From JBBPZA01 sp963797015 (GTDB lineage: Bacteria; Actinomycetota; Thermoleophilia; Solirubrobacterales; Solirubrobacteraceae), in NCBI GenBank assembly GCA_963797015.1, contig CAWCNV010000003.1, forward strand, positions 744,001-808,000: DNA of 64,000 nucleotides, written 5' to 3'. Below the pieces are notes generated by a model that was not told the origin of the DNA, ran no database searches, and saw only the letters and a program-made list of their open reading frames with translations. The position numbers and the translations under genes were made by a program. Position 1 is the first letter of the stretch; the number at the start of each line of letters is the position of its first letter. Shown one piece after another: positions 1 through 9,342 of the stretch.

Positions 1-2085
<2,085 letters not shown>

Positions 2086-2120
2086 AGGTCGGTGCCTGCC
2101 GAGAGGTAGTACTTTTGAGG

Positions 2121-2153
2121 GGTTCGCCCGCCGGGGCGGGCCGAACCGTTTTC
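2121..2153 (+). terminator. Hairpin between fusA and tuf
   Basis: GGTTCGCCCGCC (2121-2132) pairs with GGCGGG-C-CGAACC (2135-2147) with one bulged C and a tiny loop, followed by GTTTTC. The stem is very stable but the U tract is short. It could be an attenuator that lets part of the transcription through to tuf or a partial terminator. The SD AAGGAG of tuf (2157-2162) follows directly. Confidence 0.5.
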
Positions 2154-2172
2154 AATAAGGAGCGAACCCACA

Positions 2173-3357
2173 GTGGCGAAGGAGAAGTTCGAGCGCGACA
2201 AGCCGCACGTAAACGTCGGCACCATCGGTCACATCGACCACGGCAAGACCACGCTCACAGCGGCCATCACGCAGGTCCTGAGCGAGGCCGGCGGCGGCGA
2301 GGCGAAGACCTTCGACGAGATCGACAACGCGCCCGAGGAGAAGGCGCGCGGGATCACCATCGCCACCTCCCACGTCGAGTACCAGACGGCGAACCGGCAC
2401 TACGCCCACGTTGACTGTCCGGGGCACGCGGACTACGTGAAGAACATGATCACCGGCGCCGCCCAGATGGACGGCGCGATCCTCGTGGTCTCCGCTGCCG
2501 ACGGGCCGATGCCCCAGACCCGCGAGCACATCCTCCTCGCGCGTCAGGTGGGCGTGCCGTACATCGTGGTGTTTCTCAACAAGGCCGACATGGTCGACGA
2601 CGAGGAGCTGCTCGAGCTGGTCGAGGTCGAGGTCCGCGAGCTGCTCTCCGAGTATGACTTCCCCGGCGACGACATCCCCTTCGTCACCGGCTCGGCGCTC
2701 AAGGCGCTCGAGGGCGACGCGGACTCCAAGCAGAAGATCCTCGAGCTGGCCGAAGCGCTCGACACCTACATCCCCGAGCCCGAGCGCGACCTGGACAAGC
2801 CGTTCCTGATGCCGGTCGAGGACGTCTTCTCGATCACCGGCCGCGGGACGGTGGCCACCGGCCGCGTCGAGCAGGGAATCATCAAGACCGGCGAGACGGT
2901 GGAGATCGTGGGCATCAAGGACACGACCTCGACCGTCGTGACCGGCGTCGAGATGTTCCGCAAGATCCTCGACCAGGGTCAGGCGGGCGACAACGTCGGC
3001 TGCCTGCTTCGCGGCACCAAGCGCGAGGAGATCGAGCGCGGCCAGGTGCTGTGCAAGCCGGGCTCGATCACGCCCCACACCCAGTTCAAGGCCGAGGTGT
3101 ACGTCCTCAAGAAGGAAGAGGGCGGGCGCCACACGCCGTTCTTCACCGGCTACCGGCCGCAGTTCTACTTCCGCACCACCGACGTAACCGGGGTGGCTCG
3201 CCTCCCCGAGGGCGTCGAGATGGTCATGCCCGGCGACAACATCCAGATGGACGTCGAGCTGATCCAGCCCATCGCCATGGACAAGGGCCTGCGCTTCGCG
3301 ATCCGCGAGGGCGGCCGTACGGTCGGCTCGGGCGTGGTGACCGAAGTCACCCAGTAG
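2173..3357 (+). CDS. tuf: Elongation factor Tu
   Basis: GTPase that delivers aminoacyl-tRNA to the ribosomal A site. GTG start with SD AAGGAG 10 nt upstream. 394 residues, the usual length. Motifs: G1 GHIDHGKTT, switch I RGITI, G3 DCPGH, G4 NKADM. Domains 2 and 3 follow, with the conserved FFTGYRPQFYFRTTDVTG stretch near the end. It lies between fusA and the S10 operon, the standard str-S10 junction, and is separated from rpsJ by a strong terminator-like hairpin. As a Sec-using organism it would also need SelB, which is not in this window. Confidence 0.98.
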   Translation: MAKEKFERDKPHVNVGTIGHIDHGKTTLTAAITQVLSEAGGGEAKTFDEIDNAPEEKARGITIATSHVEYQTANRHYAHVDCPGHADYVKNMITGAAQMDGAILVVSAADGPMPQTREHILLARQVGVPYIVVFLNKADMVDDEELLELVEVEVRELLSEYDFPGDDIPFVTGSALKALEGDADSKQKILELAEALDTYIPEPERDLDKPFLMPVEDVFSITGRGTVATGRVEQGIIKTGETVEIVGIKDTTSTVVTGVEMFRKILDQGQAGDNVGCLLRGTKREEIERGQVLCKPGSITPHTQFKAEVYVLKKEEGGRHTPFFTGYRPQFYFRTTDVTGVARLPEGVEMVMPGDNIQMDVELIQPIAMDKGLRFAIREGGRTVGSGVVTEVTQ

Positions 3358-3363
3358 TTCCTC

Positions 3364-3386
3364 CGGGGGCCGCGAGGCCCCCGTTT
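3364..3386 (+). terminator. Terminator-like hairpin downstream of tuf
   Basis: CGGGGGCC (3364-3371), loop GCGA, GGCCCCCG (3376-3383), then TTT. This is a perfect 8-bp GC stem with a GNRA loop and a short T run, starting 6 nt after the tuf stop codon. It plausibly ends or attenuates the str transcript before the S10 operon. Confidence 0.65.
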
Positions 3387-3414
3387 CACGACGACGACGG
3401 ATACGACTACCAGG

Positions 3415-3443
3415 GGGCGGGCCCCGAAGCCCGGGGTTCGCCC
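3415..3443 (+). promoter_or_regulatory. Structured leader upstream of rpsJ
   Basis: Nested inverted repeats: GGGCG (3415-3419) with CGCCC (3439-3443), and CCCCG (3422-3426) with CGGGG (3432-3436). The hairpin sits in the 95-nt stretch between the tuf terminator and rpsJ. It may be part of an S10-operon leader. It has no clear resemblance to the E. coli L4-responsive leader, and function is inferred only from position. Confidence 0.3.
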
Positions 3444-3481
3444 TCGACGCGCGAAAGAGACACGAGACAGCGAAAGACAAA

Positions 3482-3811
3482 GTGGCAGCAGCAGCGGCAC
3501 AGAACAAGATCCGGATTCGCCTGAAGTCCTACGACCACACGGCGATCGAGACGGCGGCCAAGGAGATCGTCGACACGGCGACGCGTACCGGCGCGTCCGT
3601 GGCCGGCCCCGTCCCGCTGCCCACCGAGAAGAACGTCTACTGCGTGATCCGCTCGCCGTTCAAGGACAAGGACTCGCGCGAGCACTTCGAGATCCGCACG
3701 CACAAGCGGCTGATCGACATCCATCAGCCGACGCCGAAGACCGTGGACTCGCTCCAGCGCCTGGACCAGCTCCCGGCCGGCGTGGACATCGAGATCCGCC
3801 TCGCGGGCTAG
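3482..3811 (+). CDS. rpsJ: 30S ribosomal protein S10
   Basis: Small-subunit protein of the 30S head, also NusE in antitermination. GTG start at 3482; 109 residues, slightly longer than the usual ~102 because of an alanine-rich start (MAAAAAQ). Core IRIRLKSYDH, the PLPT motif and the HKRLIDIHQPT loop are intact. It is the first gene of the S10 operon. Its stop codon is followed at once by GGAGG (3811-3815), which serves the short frame at 3823. Confidence 0.97.
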   Translation: MAAAAAQNKIRIRLKSYDHTAIETAAKEIVDTATRTGASVAGPVPLPTEKNVYCVIRSPFKDKDSREHFEIRTHKRLIDIHQPTPKTVDSLQRLDQLPAGVDIEIRLAG

Positions 3812-3820
3812 GAGGCTTAG

Positions 3821-3988
3821 AGATGGCCGAGCCCACGACCCCCACGCTCGTCCGGCGGCGTCTCGCGGCGCCGGATCGCCACGGCCCGAAGGGGTCCGTG
3901 GCTCTGCCACTGTCCCCCTTCGGGCCGCGTCGCCTGGCATCCACGATCCGCAGCCGGCCGCGCGCGCGGGCCGCGGGCTCGACCATCT
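3821..3988. repeat. 168-bp palindromic intergenic element, copy A
   Basis: Symmetrical element with terminal inverted repeats AGATGGCCGAGCCC (3821-3834) and GGGCTCGACCATCT (3975-3988), 13 of 14 matching. The exact centre is the hairpin GTGGC-TCT-GCCAC (3898-3910). This is flanked by a 13-bp perfect stem CGGCCCGAAGGGG / CCCCTTCGGGCCG, so the middle ~46 nt can form a cruciform or RNA hairpin. It is about two-thirds identical in position and symmetry to copy B (46565-46732), which has exactly the same length. It lies between rpsJ and rplC, where most S10 operons have only a short spacer. Confidence 0.85.
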
Positions 3989-3990
3989 GA
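3823..3990 (+). CDS. Putative 55-residue protein of palindromic element A
   Basis: ATG at 3823 inside the left arm, stop TGA at 3988-3990 inside the right arm. GGAGG (3811-3815) is 7 nt upstream of the start, and the stop overlaps the rplC ATG (TGATG). Arg/Pro/Ala-rich product, beginning MAEPTTPT with a central DRHGPKGSVALPLSPFGPRR. The same frame in copy B reads DRHGPKRSVALPLSPFGPRR. Frame conservation may only reflect that both copies have the same length, a multiple of three. It may be a real small protein or simply keep ribosomes moving from rpsJ to rplC. Unrecognised family. Confidence 0.4.
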   Translation: MAEPTTPTLVRRRLAAPDRHGPKGSVALPLSPFGPRRLASTIRSRPRARAAGSTI

Positions 3991-4607
3991 TGGCCGCGAT
4001 CCTCGCCCGCAAGCTCGGAATGACGCAGCGCTTCCGCGACGACGGGACGGTCGACCGCGTGACGGTGCTCGAGGCCGGCCCGTGCCGGGTGACCGCCGTC
4101 CGCACGAGCGAGCGCGACGGCTACGACGCCGTCCAGCTCGCCTTCGGGGCGGCGCGCGAGAAGCATCTGACGAAGGCCGAGCTCGGCCACCTCGCGAAGG
4201 CCGACGCGCCGCCGCTGCGCCACGTCCGTGAGTTCCGCGACGAGGTCGGCGAGCTGACCGTGGGCGAGGAGGTGCGCGTCGACGTCTTCGAGCCGGGCCA
4301 GCGCGTCAAGGTCGCGGGGATCGGAAAGGGCAAGGGCTTCCAGGGCACGATCAAGCGCCACAACTTCAGCCGCGGCCCCGCCTCGCACGGCTCCCACAAC
4401 GTCCGCGCACCGGGCTCGATCGGCGCCTCGGCCACGCCCTCGCGCGTGTTCAAGGGCATCCGCGGCCCCGGACGGATGGGCGGCAAGCGCGCGACACAGC
4501 GCCGGCTCGAGGTCGTCGAGGTCCTCGCCGCCCAGAACCTGCTGCTGGTGCGCGGCTCAGCGCCCGGGCCCAAGAACGGCATCGTCGAGGTGCGGACCGA
4601 TGGCTGA
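3990..4607 (+). CDS. rplC: 50S ribosomal protein L3
   Basis: Early-assembly large-subunit protein near the peptidyl transferase centre. ATG at 3990 overlaps the stop of the preceding 55-codon frame. Product begins MAAILARKLGMTQRF, the classic L3 start; 205 residues. The GIGKGKGFQGTIKRHNFSRG and RGPGRMGGKR regions (Gln methylation loop and tip) are intact. The 3' end overlaps rplD in ATGGCTGA, giving tight translational coupling. Confidence 0.97.
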   Translation: MAAILARKLGMTQRFRDDGTVDRVTVLEAGPCRVTAVRTSERDGYDAVQLAFGAAREKHLTKAELGHLAKADAPPLRHVREFRDEVGELTVGEEVRVDVFEPGQRVKVAGIGKGKGFQGTIKRHNFSRGPASHGSHNVRAPGSIGASATPSRVFKGIRGPGRMGGKRATQRRLEVVEVLAAQNLLLVRGSAPGPKNGIVEVRTDG

Positions 4608-5268
4608 CGCACCGCGTCTCGGCGGCGGCAAGGCCGTCAAGCTCGACGACGAGGTCTTCGGGGCCGCGTGGAACGAAGGGCTCGTGCACGAGTGCGTGCG
4701 GGCCGACCTGGCCGCGCGCCGGCGCGGCACCGCGTCGACGCTGACCCGCGGGCGCGTGCGCGGCGGCGGCGCGAAGCCGTGGCGCCAGAAGGGCACCGGC
4801 CGTGCCCGCGCCGGCTCGATCCGCTCGCCGATCTGGACGGGCGGCGGAGTCGTCTTCGGCCCCAGCCCGCGCTCCTACGTGGTGAAGGTCAACCGCAAGG
4901 CGCGCAGGGCCGCGCTGCGCAGCGCGCTGTCGCTGCACGCTTCGCGCGCCTCGCTCGCGGTGGTCGATGCCGGCGCCTTTGACGAGCCCTCGACCAAGAG
5001 CGCCGCCGAGCTGCTGGAGGGCTGGGACCAGCCCCGCTCGACGCTCGTCGTGCTCGGGCCCGAGGAGGAGGCGGCGGCCAAGTCGTTCCGCAACATCCCG
5101 CGCGTGAACGTGCTCGCGGCCGACGACGCCGGCGTCGTCGACGTGGTCGGCGCCGCCTCGCTGCTGGCCTCCGAGGCGGGTCTCGAGGGGCTGACGGCTC
5201 GCGCGCGGCGCGAGCGCGCCCGCGCGGCCTCCCCCGACGCGACCGCTTCCCCCCAGGAGGCCGCGTGA
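4600..5268 (+). CDS. rplD: 50S ribosomal protein L4
   Basis: L4 lines the peptide exit tunnel; in many bacteria it represses its own operon. ATG at 4600 lies within the end of rplC (8-nt overlap). 222 residues; the conserved tunnel loop reads GGGAKPWRQKGTGRARAGS around residues 50-70. The C terminus has an Ala/Arg-rich tail (about 25 residues beyond the fold). The stop overlaps the ATG of rplW (TGATG). Confidence 0.97.
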   Translation: MADAPRLGGGKAVKLDDEVFGAAWNEGLVHECVRADLAARRRGTASTLTRGRVRGGGAKPWRQKGTGRARAGSIRSPIWTGGGVVFGPSPRSYVVKVNRKARRAALRSALSLHASRASLAVVDAGAFDEPSTKSAAELLEGWDQPRSTLVVLGPEEEAAAKSFRNIPRVNVLAADDAGVVDVVGAASLLASEAGLEGLTARARRERARAASPDATASPQEAA

Positions 5269-5579
5269 TGGACCCGAGCCAGGTGATCATCCGCCCGATC
5301 GTCTCCGAGAAGAGCTACGCGCTCGCGGCGGCCGATCGTTACACGTTCCGCGTCCACCCGGATGCCCACAAGACCCAGATCCGCCAGGCGGTCGAGCGGC
5401 TGTTCCCCGACGTGACGGTGGTCGACGTGCGGACCATGAACGTGCGCTCCAAGCCCAAGCGGCGCGGCCTGACCTCCGGCCGCACGCGGGACTGGAAGAA
5501 GGCGATCGTGCAGGTCAAGCCGGGCGACACCATCCCGGTGTTCGCCGGGCTCGAGCTCGGTGCGGAAGGAGGCGGCTGA
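5268..5579 (+). CDS. rplW: 50S ribosomal protein L23
   Basis: Exit-site protein that docks trigger factor and SRP. I use ATG 5268 (GTG 5265 is in frame immediately before) because AGGAGG (5255-5260) is 7 nt upstream of it. 103 residues; begins MDPSQVIIRPIVSEKSY, with the RGLTSGRTRDWKKAIVQ segment. TGATG overlap with rplB. Confidence 0.96.
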   Translation: MDPSQVIIRPIVSEKSYALAAADRYTFRVHPDAHKTQIRQAVERLFPDVTVVDVRTMNVRSKPKRRGLTSGRTRDWKKAIVQVKPGDTIPVFAGLELGAEGGG

Positions 5580-6418
5580 TGGCCATCCGCAAGCCCAAGC
5601 CCACATCGCCCGGCCGTCGCTTCGCGACCTACCCCGACTTCTCCGAGCTCACAAAGAAGGAGCCCGAGCGGTCGCTGGTCGAGGGCGCCTCGAAGAGCGG
5701 CGGCCGCAACACCCACGGCCGCAAGACGGCGCGCCATCGCGGTGGCGGCGCCAAGCGGCTGTACCGCCGGATCGACTTCAAGCGGCGCAAGGATGCCGTG
5801 CCGGCGCGCGTCGCCGCGATCGAGTACGACCCCAACCGCTCGGCCCACATCGCGCTGCTGCACTACGTCGACGGGGTCAAGACCTACATCCTCGCTCCGG
5901 CGCGGCTGCGGGTCGGGATGACCGTCGAGTCGGGTCCGTCCGCGGACATCTCGGTCGGCAACGCGCTGCCGCTGGCGAACATGCCGATCGGGACGGTGGT
6001 CCACAACGTCGAGCTCGAGCCCGGTCGCGGCGGTCAGCTCGGCCGCGCGGCCGGCGCCGCGATCCAGCTGATGGCCAAGGAGGGCGGCCGCGCGACGCTG
6101 CGGCTCCCCTCCGGCGAGATGCGGATGGTACGGGCCGAGTGCCGCGCCACGGTGGGGACGATCGGCAACGCCGATCACCAGAACGTGAAGATCGGCAAGG
6201 CGGGGCGCAAGCGACACATGGGAGTGCGCCCGCAGACGCGCGGGACGGCCATGAACCCGGTCGACCACCCGCACGGCGGCGGCGAGGGCTCGACGACTCC
6301 CGGGCGCCATCCCGTCACTCCGTGGGGGGTTCCTACCCTGGGCTACCGCACACGTAAGAAGAACAAGAGGTCCGACCGCGACATCGTGCGCGGCCGGAGA
6401 AGGGGCAAGAAGCGGTGA
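5579..6418 (+). CDS. rplB: 50S ribosomal protein L2
   Basis: Essential for subunit joining and peptidyl transfer. 279 residues, normal length (~275). The conserved MNPVDHPHGGGEG motif with the functionally important His is present near residue 230, and the C terminus is KR-rich (RGRRRGKKR). Starts inside the rplW stop and ends with a 4-nt overlap with rpsS. Confidence 0.97.
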   Translation: MAIRKPKPTSPGRRFATYPDFSELTKKEPERSLVEGASKSGGRNTHGRKTARHRGGGAKRLYRRIDFKRRKDAVPARVAAIEYDPNRSAHIALLHYVDGVKTYILAPARLRVGMTVESGPSADISVGNALPLANMPIGTVVHNVELEPGRGGQLGRAAGAAIQLMAKEGGRATLRLPSGEMRMVRAECRATVGTIGNADHQNVKIGKAGRKRHMGVRPQTRGTAMNPVDHPHGGGEGSTTPGRHPVTPWGVPTLGYRTRKKNKRSDRDIVRGRRRGKKR

Positions 6419-6687
6419 GCCGTTCCAGCAAGAAGGGTCCGTGGGTCGAGGAGCGCCTGATGGCGCGCGTCGAGTCCATGAACCAGTCCAACACCAAGAC
6501 GATGATCAAGACCTGGTCGCGCGCCTCGACGATCTTCCCGGAGATGGTCGGGCACACGATCGCGGTCCATGACGGGCGCAAGCACGTCCCGGTCTTCATC
6601 AGCGAGTCGATGGTGGGTCACAAGCTCGGCGAGTTCGCCCCGACGCGCATGTATCGCGGCCACGCCGACACGGGCAGGCGCCGGTGA
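6415..6687 (+). CDS. rpsS: 30S ribosomal protein S19
   Basis: 30S head protein contacting S13. GTG start in a GTGA overlap with rplB. 90 residues; SRSSKKGPWVEERL start, TIFPEMVGHTIAVHDGRKHV core and LGEFAPTRMYRGHADTGRR end are all standard. GTGA overlap with rplV. Confidence 0.97.
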   Translation: MSRSSKKGPWVEERLMARVESMNQSNTKTMIKTWSRASTIFPEMVGHTIAVHDGRKHVPVFISESMVGHKLGEFAPTRMYRGHADTGRRR

Positions 6688-7520
6688 GCGACGAAGAGCG
6701 ACAGCGGAACGTGAAGGGCGGAGGAGGCTCCGAGCCCGAGGAGAAGCTGGCGGAAGAGGCCTCGACCGAGGCTGCCGCGGACCAGGCCGAGGAGGCCAAG
6801 CCGAAGCGCAGGCGCCGCCGCAAGAAGGCGGAGCCCGAGGCCGCAGGCGCAGCCGCGGCGGAGACCGGCGTCGACGAGGAGGGCGCGGAGGCCGCGAAGT
6901 CCGGCGACGAGACTGCGGTCGAAGCGGCCGCCGATGATTCCGCGGAAGCGCCGGAGCCCGCCCGCTCTCGTCGCCGCCGTTCGTCCCGAGGAGCCGCGAA
7001 GGGCGCCGCCTCAGCCGCCGCTTCCGGGGGCGACGAGGAGGAGGCCGCTTCCGGGGGCGACGAGGAGGAGACCGCTTCCGTTGCCGAGGTGGAGGAGGCT
7101 GCCGCCGAGAAGGACGATGCCGCTCCCGCCGAGGAGTCGCCCGCTCCCGCGCCGCGTCGCCCGCGCGCTCCCTCCGGTCAGCCGCCGCTGGTTCGCGCGC
7201 GCGCGAAGTACGTGCGCACGAGCCCGCGCAAGGCGCGGCTGATCGCCGACCACGTGCGCGGGAAGTCGGTCGAGGACGCGCGGGCGATCCTCGCTTTCTC
7301 GCCGCGGGCCGTCGCGCGCGACTGGAGCAAGGTCCTCGAGTCCGCCGTCGCCAACGCGGAGCACAACCACGAGCTCGTGGGCGATGAGCTGCGCATCGCG
7401 ACGATCACCGCCGACGAGGGTCCGACGCTCAAGCGCTACCGCCCGCGGGCTATGGGCCGGGCGACCCGGATCCGCAAGCGCACCAGCCACCTCACGATCA
7501 CGCTCACGCCTACGGAGTAA
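6684..7520 (+). CDS. rplV: 50S ribosomal protein L22 with long acidic N-terminal extension
   Basis: The L22 fold occupies only the last ~110 residues, from VRARAKYVRTSPRKARLIAD to the KRTSHLTITLTPTE end. The first ~165 of 278 residues are Ala/Glu/Lys-rich low complexity with a Lys/Arg patch (KPKRRRRRKK) and a duplicated 9-residue unit ASGGDEEEA. GTG start overlaps rpsS by 4 nt, and no closer start has the same coupling. Ordinary L22 is ~110-130 residues. Extensions of this kind are known in some actinobacterial r-proteins, but this one is longer than the ribosomal domain itself. Confidence 0.93.
   Translation: MSDEERQRNVKGGGGSEPEEKLAEEASTEAAADQAEEAKPKRRRRRKKAEPEAAGAAAAETGVDEEGAEAAKSGDETAVEAAADDSAEAPEPARSRRRRSSRGAAKGAASAAASGGDEEEAASGGDEEETASVAEVEEAAAEKDDAAPAEESPAPAPRRPRAPSGQPPLVRARAKYVRTSPRKARLIADHVRGKSVEDARAILAFSPRAVARDWSKVLESAVANAEHNHELVGDELRIATITADEGPTLKRYRPRAMGRATRIRKRTSHLTITLTPTE
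7020..7073 (+). repeat. 27-bp tandem duplication in rplV
   Basis: The unit beginning GCTTCCGGGGGCGACGAGGA occurs at 7020 and 7047 with a partial third start at 7074. In the L22 extension it encodes ASGGDEEEA twice. This is a recent in-frame tandem duplication, consistent with a weakly constrained tail. Confidence 0.85.
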
Positions 7521-7530
7521 CGGAGAAACC

Positions 7531-8694
7531 ATGGGTCAGAAGGTCCATCCCGAGTCGATGCGCGTGGGCTACATCCACGACTGGAAGTCGAACTGGTTCA
7601 ACGATCGCCACTTCGCCGACTACCTGGCGGAGGACGTGCACATCCGCGAGCACATCCTCAACAAGCTCTCCCATGCCGGGCTGAGCGACATCACGATCCG
7701 CAAGGACGCCAACGAGGTCGAGGTCAACATCCACACGGCGCGGCCCGGGATCGTGATCGGCAAGTCGGGCTCCGAGGTAGACGCCCTGCGCCGCGATCTG
7801 CACCGGATGACCCGCAAGCAGATCAAGGTCAACATCTTCGAGATCAAGCGCCCAGAGCTCGACGCCAAGCTCGTCGCGCAGTCGATCGCCGAGCAGCTAC
7901 AGAACCGTGTGGCGTTCCGCCGCGCGATGAAGCGCGCGCTCACGAGCGCGATGCGGTCGGGAGCCAAGGGCGTGAAGGTCCAGGTGTCGGGCCGGCTGGG
8001 CGGCGCCGAGATGGCGCGCACCGAGGGCTACTCGGACGGCCGCGTCCCGCTCCACACGCTCCGCGCCGATATCGACTACGGCTTCCACGAGGCGCGCACG
8101 ACCTTCGGCCGCATCGGCGTGAAGTGCTGGATCAACAAGGGCGAGATCATGCCCGAGGGCTACACCGGCGCCGACCTCACCGACCTCGACGCTCCCCAGC
8201 AGCAGCGTGGGGAGCGCGGGGGCCGTGACGGCGGCCGCGGCGAGGGTCGCGGGCCGCGCGGAGGCGGCCGCGGGGGCCCCGGTGGCGGGCGCGGCGGCGC
8301 CGGCGGAGGCGGTGGCAGCGGACGCGGACCGGGCGGTCGCGGCGGCGGTCCGGGCGGTGGCGCCGGCGGCAGCGGCCGGGGCGGCCCGGGCGGCCCGGGC
8401 GGGAGCCGCGGCTCCCGAGGCGGTCGCGGTCCGGGCGGGCCCGGCGGAGCTCCCGGAGGCCGCGGAGGAGGCGGTCGAGGCGGAGGTCCGGGTGGAGGCC
8501 CGTCCCCGAGCGACCTCTCCAGCGCCGATGCCGCGACCAGGCGTCGTCCGGGCGCCGGCCGCTCGGCGGGCGGCGACGCCCCGGCCAGCGGCCGCTCTGG
8601 CGGCGGATCGTCCGGCGGCGACGCGCCGTCCAGCGGCCGCTCTGGCGGCGGATCGTCCGGCGGCGACGCGCCGTCGAGCGAGGGGAGCGGGTGA
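7531..8694 (+). CDS. rpsC: 30S ribosomal protein S3 with Gly/Arg-rich C-terminal tail
   Basis: ATG 7531 gives MGQKVHPESMRVGYI, the usual S3 start. The KH domain GIVIGKSGSEVDALRRDL and the S3 C-terminal domain end near residue 215 (AEIMPEG-type strand). About 170 further residues are almost only Gly, Arg, Pro, Ala and Ser, rich in RGG/GGR, ending in tandem SSGRSGGGSSGGDAP units. S3 normally has ~210-280 residues; this one has 387. The tail could bind RNA in the mRNA entry region. TGATG junction with rplP. Confidence 0.94.
   Translation: MGQKVHPESMRVGYIHDWKSNWFNDRHFADYLAEDVHIREHILNKLSHAGLSDITIRKDANEVEVNIHTARPGIVIGKSGSEVDALRRDLHRMTRKQIKVNIFEIKRPELDAKLVAQSIAEQLQNRVAFRRAMKRALTSAMRSGAKGVKVQVSGRLGGAEMARTEGYSDGRVPLHTLRADIDYGFHEARTTFGRIGVKCWINKGEIMPEGYTGADLTDLDAPQQQRGERGGRDGGRGEGRGPRGGGRGGPGGGRGGAGGGGGSGRGPGGRGGGPGGGAGGSGRGGPGGPGGSRGSRGGRGPGGPGGAPGGRGGGGRGGGPGGGPSPSDLSSADAATRRRPGAGRSAGGDAPASGRSGGGSSGGDAPSSGRSGGGSSGGDAPSSEGSG
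8587..8676 (+). repeat. 45-bp tandem repeat in rpsC tail
   Basis: Two adjacent 45-bp units starting AGCGGCCGCTCTGGCGGCGG at 8587 and 8632 encode SGRSGGGSSGGDAPS. A partial related unit precedes them (GGDAPASGR). Confidence 0.85.
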
Positions 8695-9104
8695 TGCTCG
8701 CGCCCAAGCGCGTAAAGCACCGCAAGGAGCACCGCGGGAGGCGACGGGGATTCTCGCGCGGACAGACAACGGTGCAGTTCGGCGAGTACGGACTGAAGTC
8801 GCTCGAGGCCGGCTGGATCTCGAATCGCCAGATCGAGGCCGCCCGAATCGCGATGACCCGCAAGATCAAGCGCGGCGGCAAGGTGTGGATCAACGTGTTC
8901 CCCGACAAGCCCTACACCAAGAAGCCGGCCGAGACCCGCATGGGCTCGGGCAAGGGCTCGCCCGAGGGCTGGGTCGCGGTGGTCAAGCCGGGCCGCGTGA
9001 TGTTCGAGCTCGCCGGCGTGCCCGAGCCGCTCGCCCGTGAGGCGATCCGTCTCGCCGGCCACAAGCTTCCCGTCAAGACCAAGTTCGTGATGCGGGAGGA
9101 CTGA
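8694..9104 (+). CDS. rplP: 50S ribosomal protein L16
   Basis: Binds near the A-site tRNA elbow. ATG 8694 overlaps the rpsC stop (GTG 8691 is also in frame). 136 residues; begins MLAPKRVKHRKEHRG, with RGGKVWINVFPDKP and the MGSGKGSPEGWVA loop that carries the conserved Arg/Gly region. TGATG overlap with rpmC. Confidence 0.97.
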   Translation: MLAPKRVKHRKEHRGRRRGFSRGQTTVQFGEYGLKSLEAGWISNRQIEAARIAMTRKIKRGGKVWINVFPDKPYTKKPAETRMGSGKGSPEGWVAVVKPGRVMFELAGVPEPLAREAIRLAGHKLPVKTKFVMRED

Positions 9105-9331
9105 TGGCGAGCCGGGCGAGCGAGATCCGCGACATCACCGACGAGGAGCTGATCGAGCGCGTGCGCGAGGCGCGCAAGGAGCTTTTCGGTCTGCGCTTCC
9201 AGCATGCAACCGGCGAGCTCGAGAACACCGCGCGCCTGAGCGGCGCGAAGCGCGACCTCGCACGCGCCCTGACGGTGGCCGGCGAGCGCGGGATCGACGT
9301 CGAGCGAGAGCTCGCCCGAAAGAGCGACTGA
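9104..9331 (+). CDS. rpmC: 50S ribosomal protein L29
   Basis: Two-helix exit-site protein. 75 residues; DEELIERVREARKELFGLRF and the terminal RERGIDVE-like segment match L29. Starts in the rplP stop and ends 11 nt before rpsQ. Confidence 0.95.
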   Translation: MASRASEIRDITDEELIERVREARKELFGLRFQHATGELENTARLSGAKRDLARALTVAGERGIDVERELARKSD

Positions 9332-9342
9332 ACGAAGAGAAC

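Noticed and set aside
3823..3990. Assigning the 55-codon frame as a confirmed protein family
   Set aside because: Equal lengths divisible by three and the palindrome itself can keep the frame open; copy C reads the shared core in another frame.
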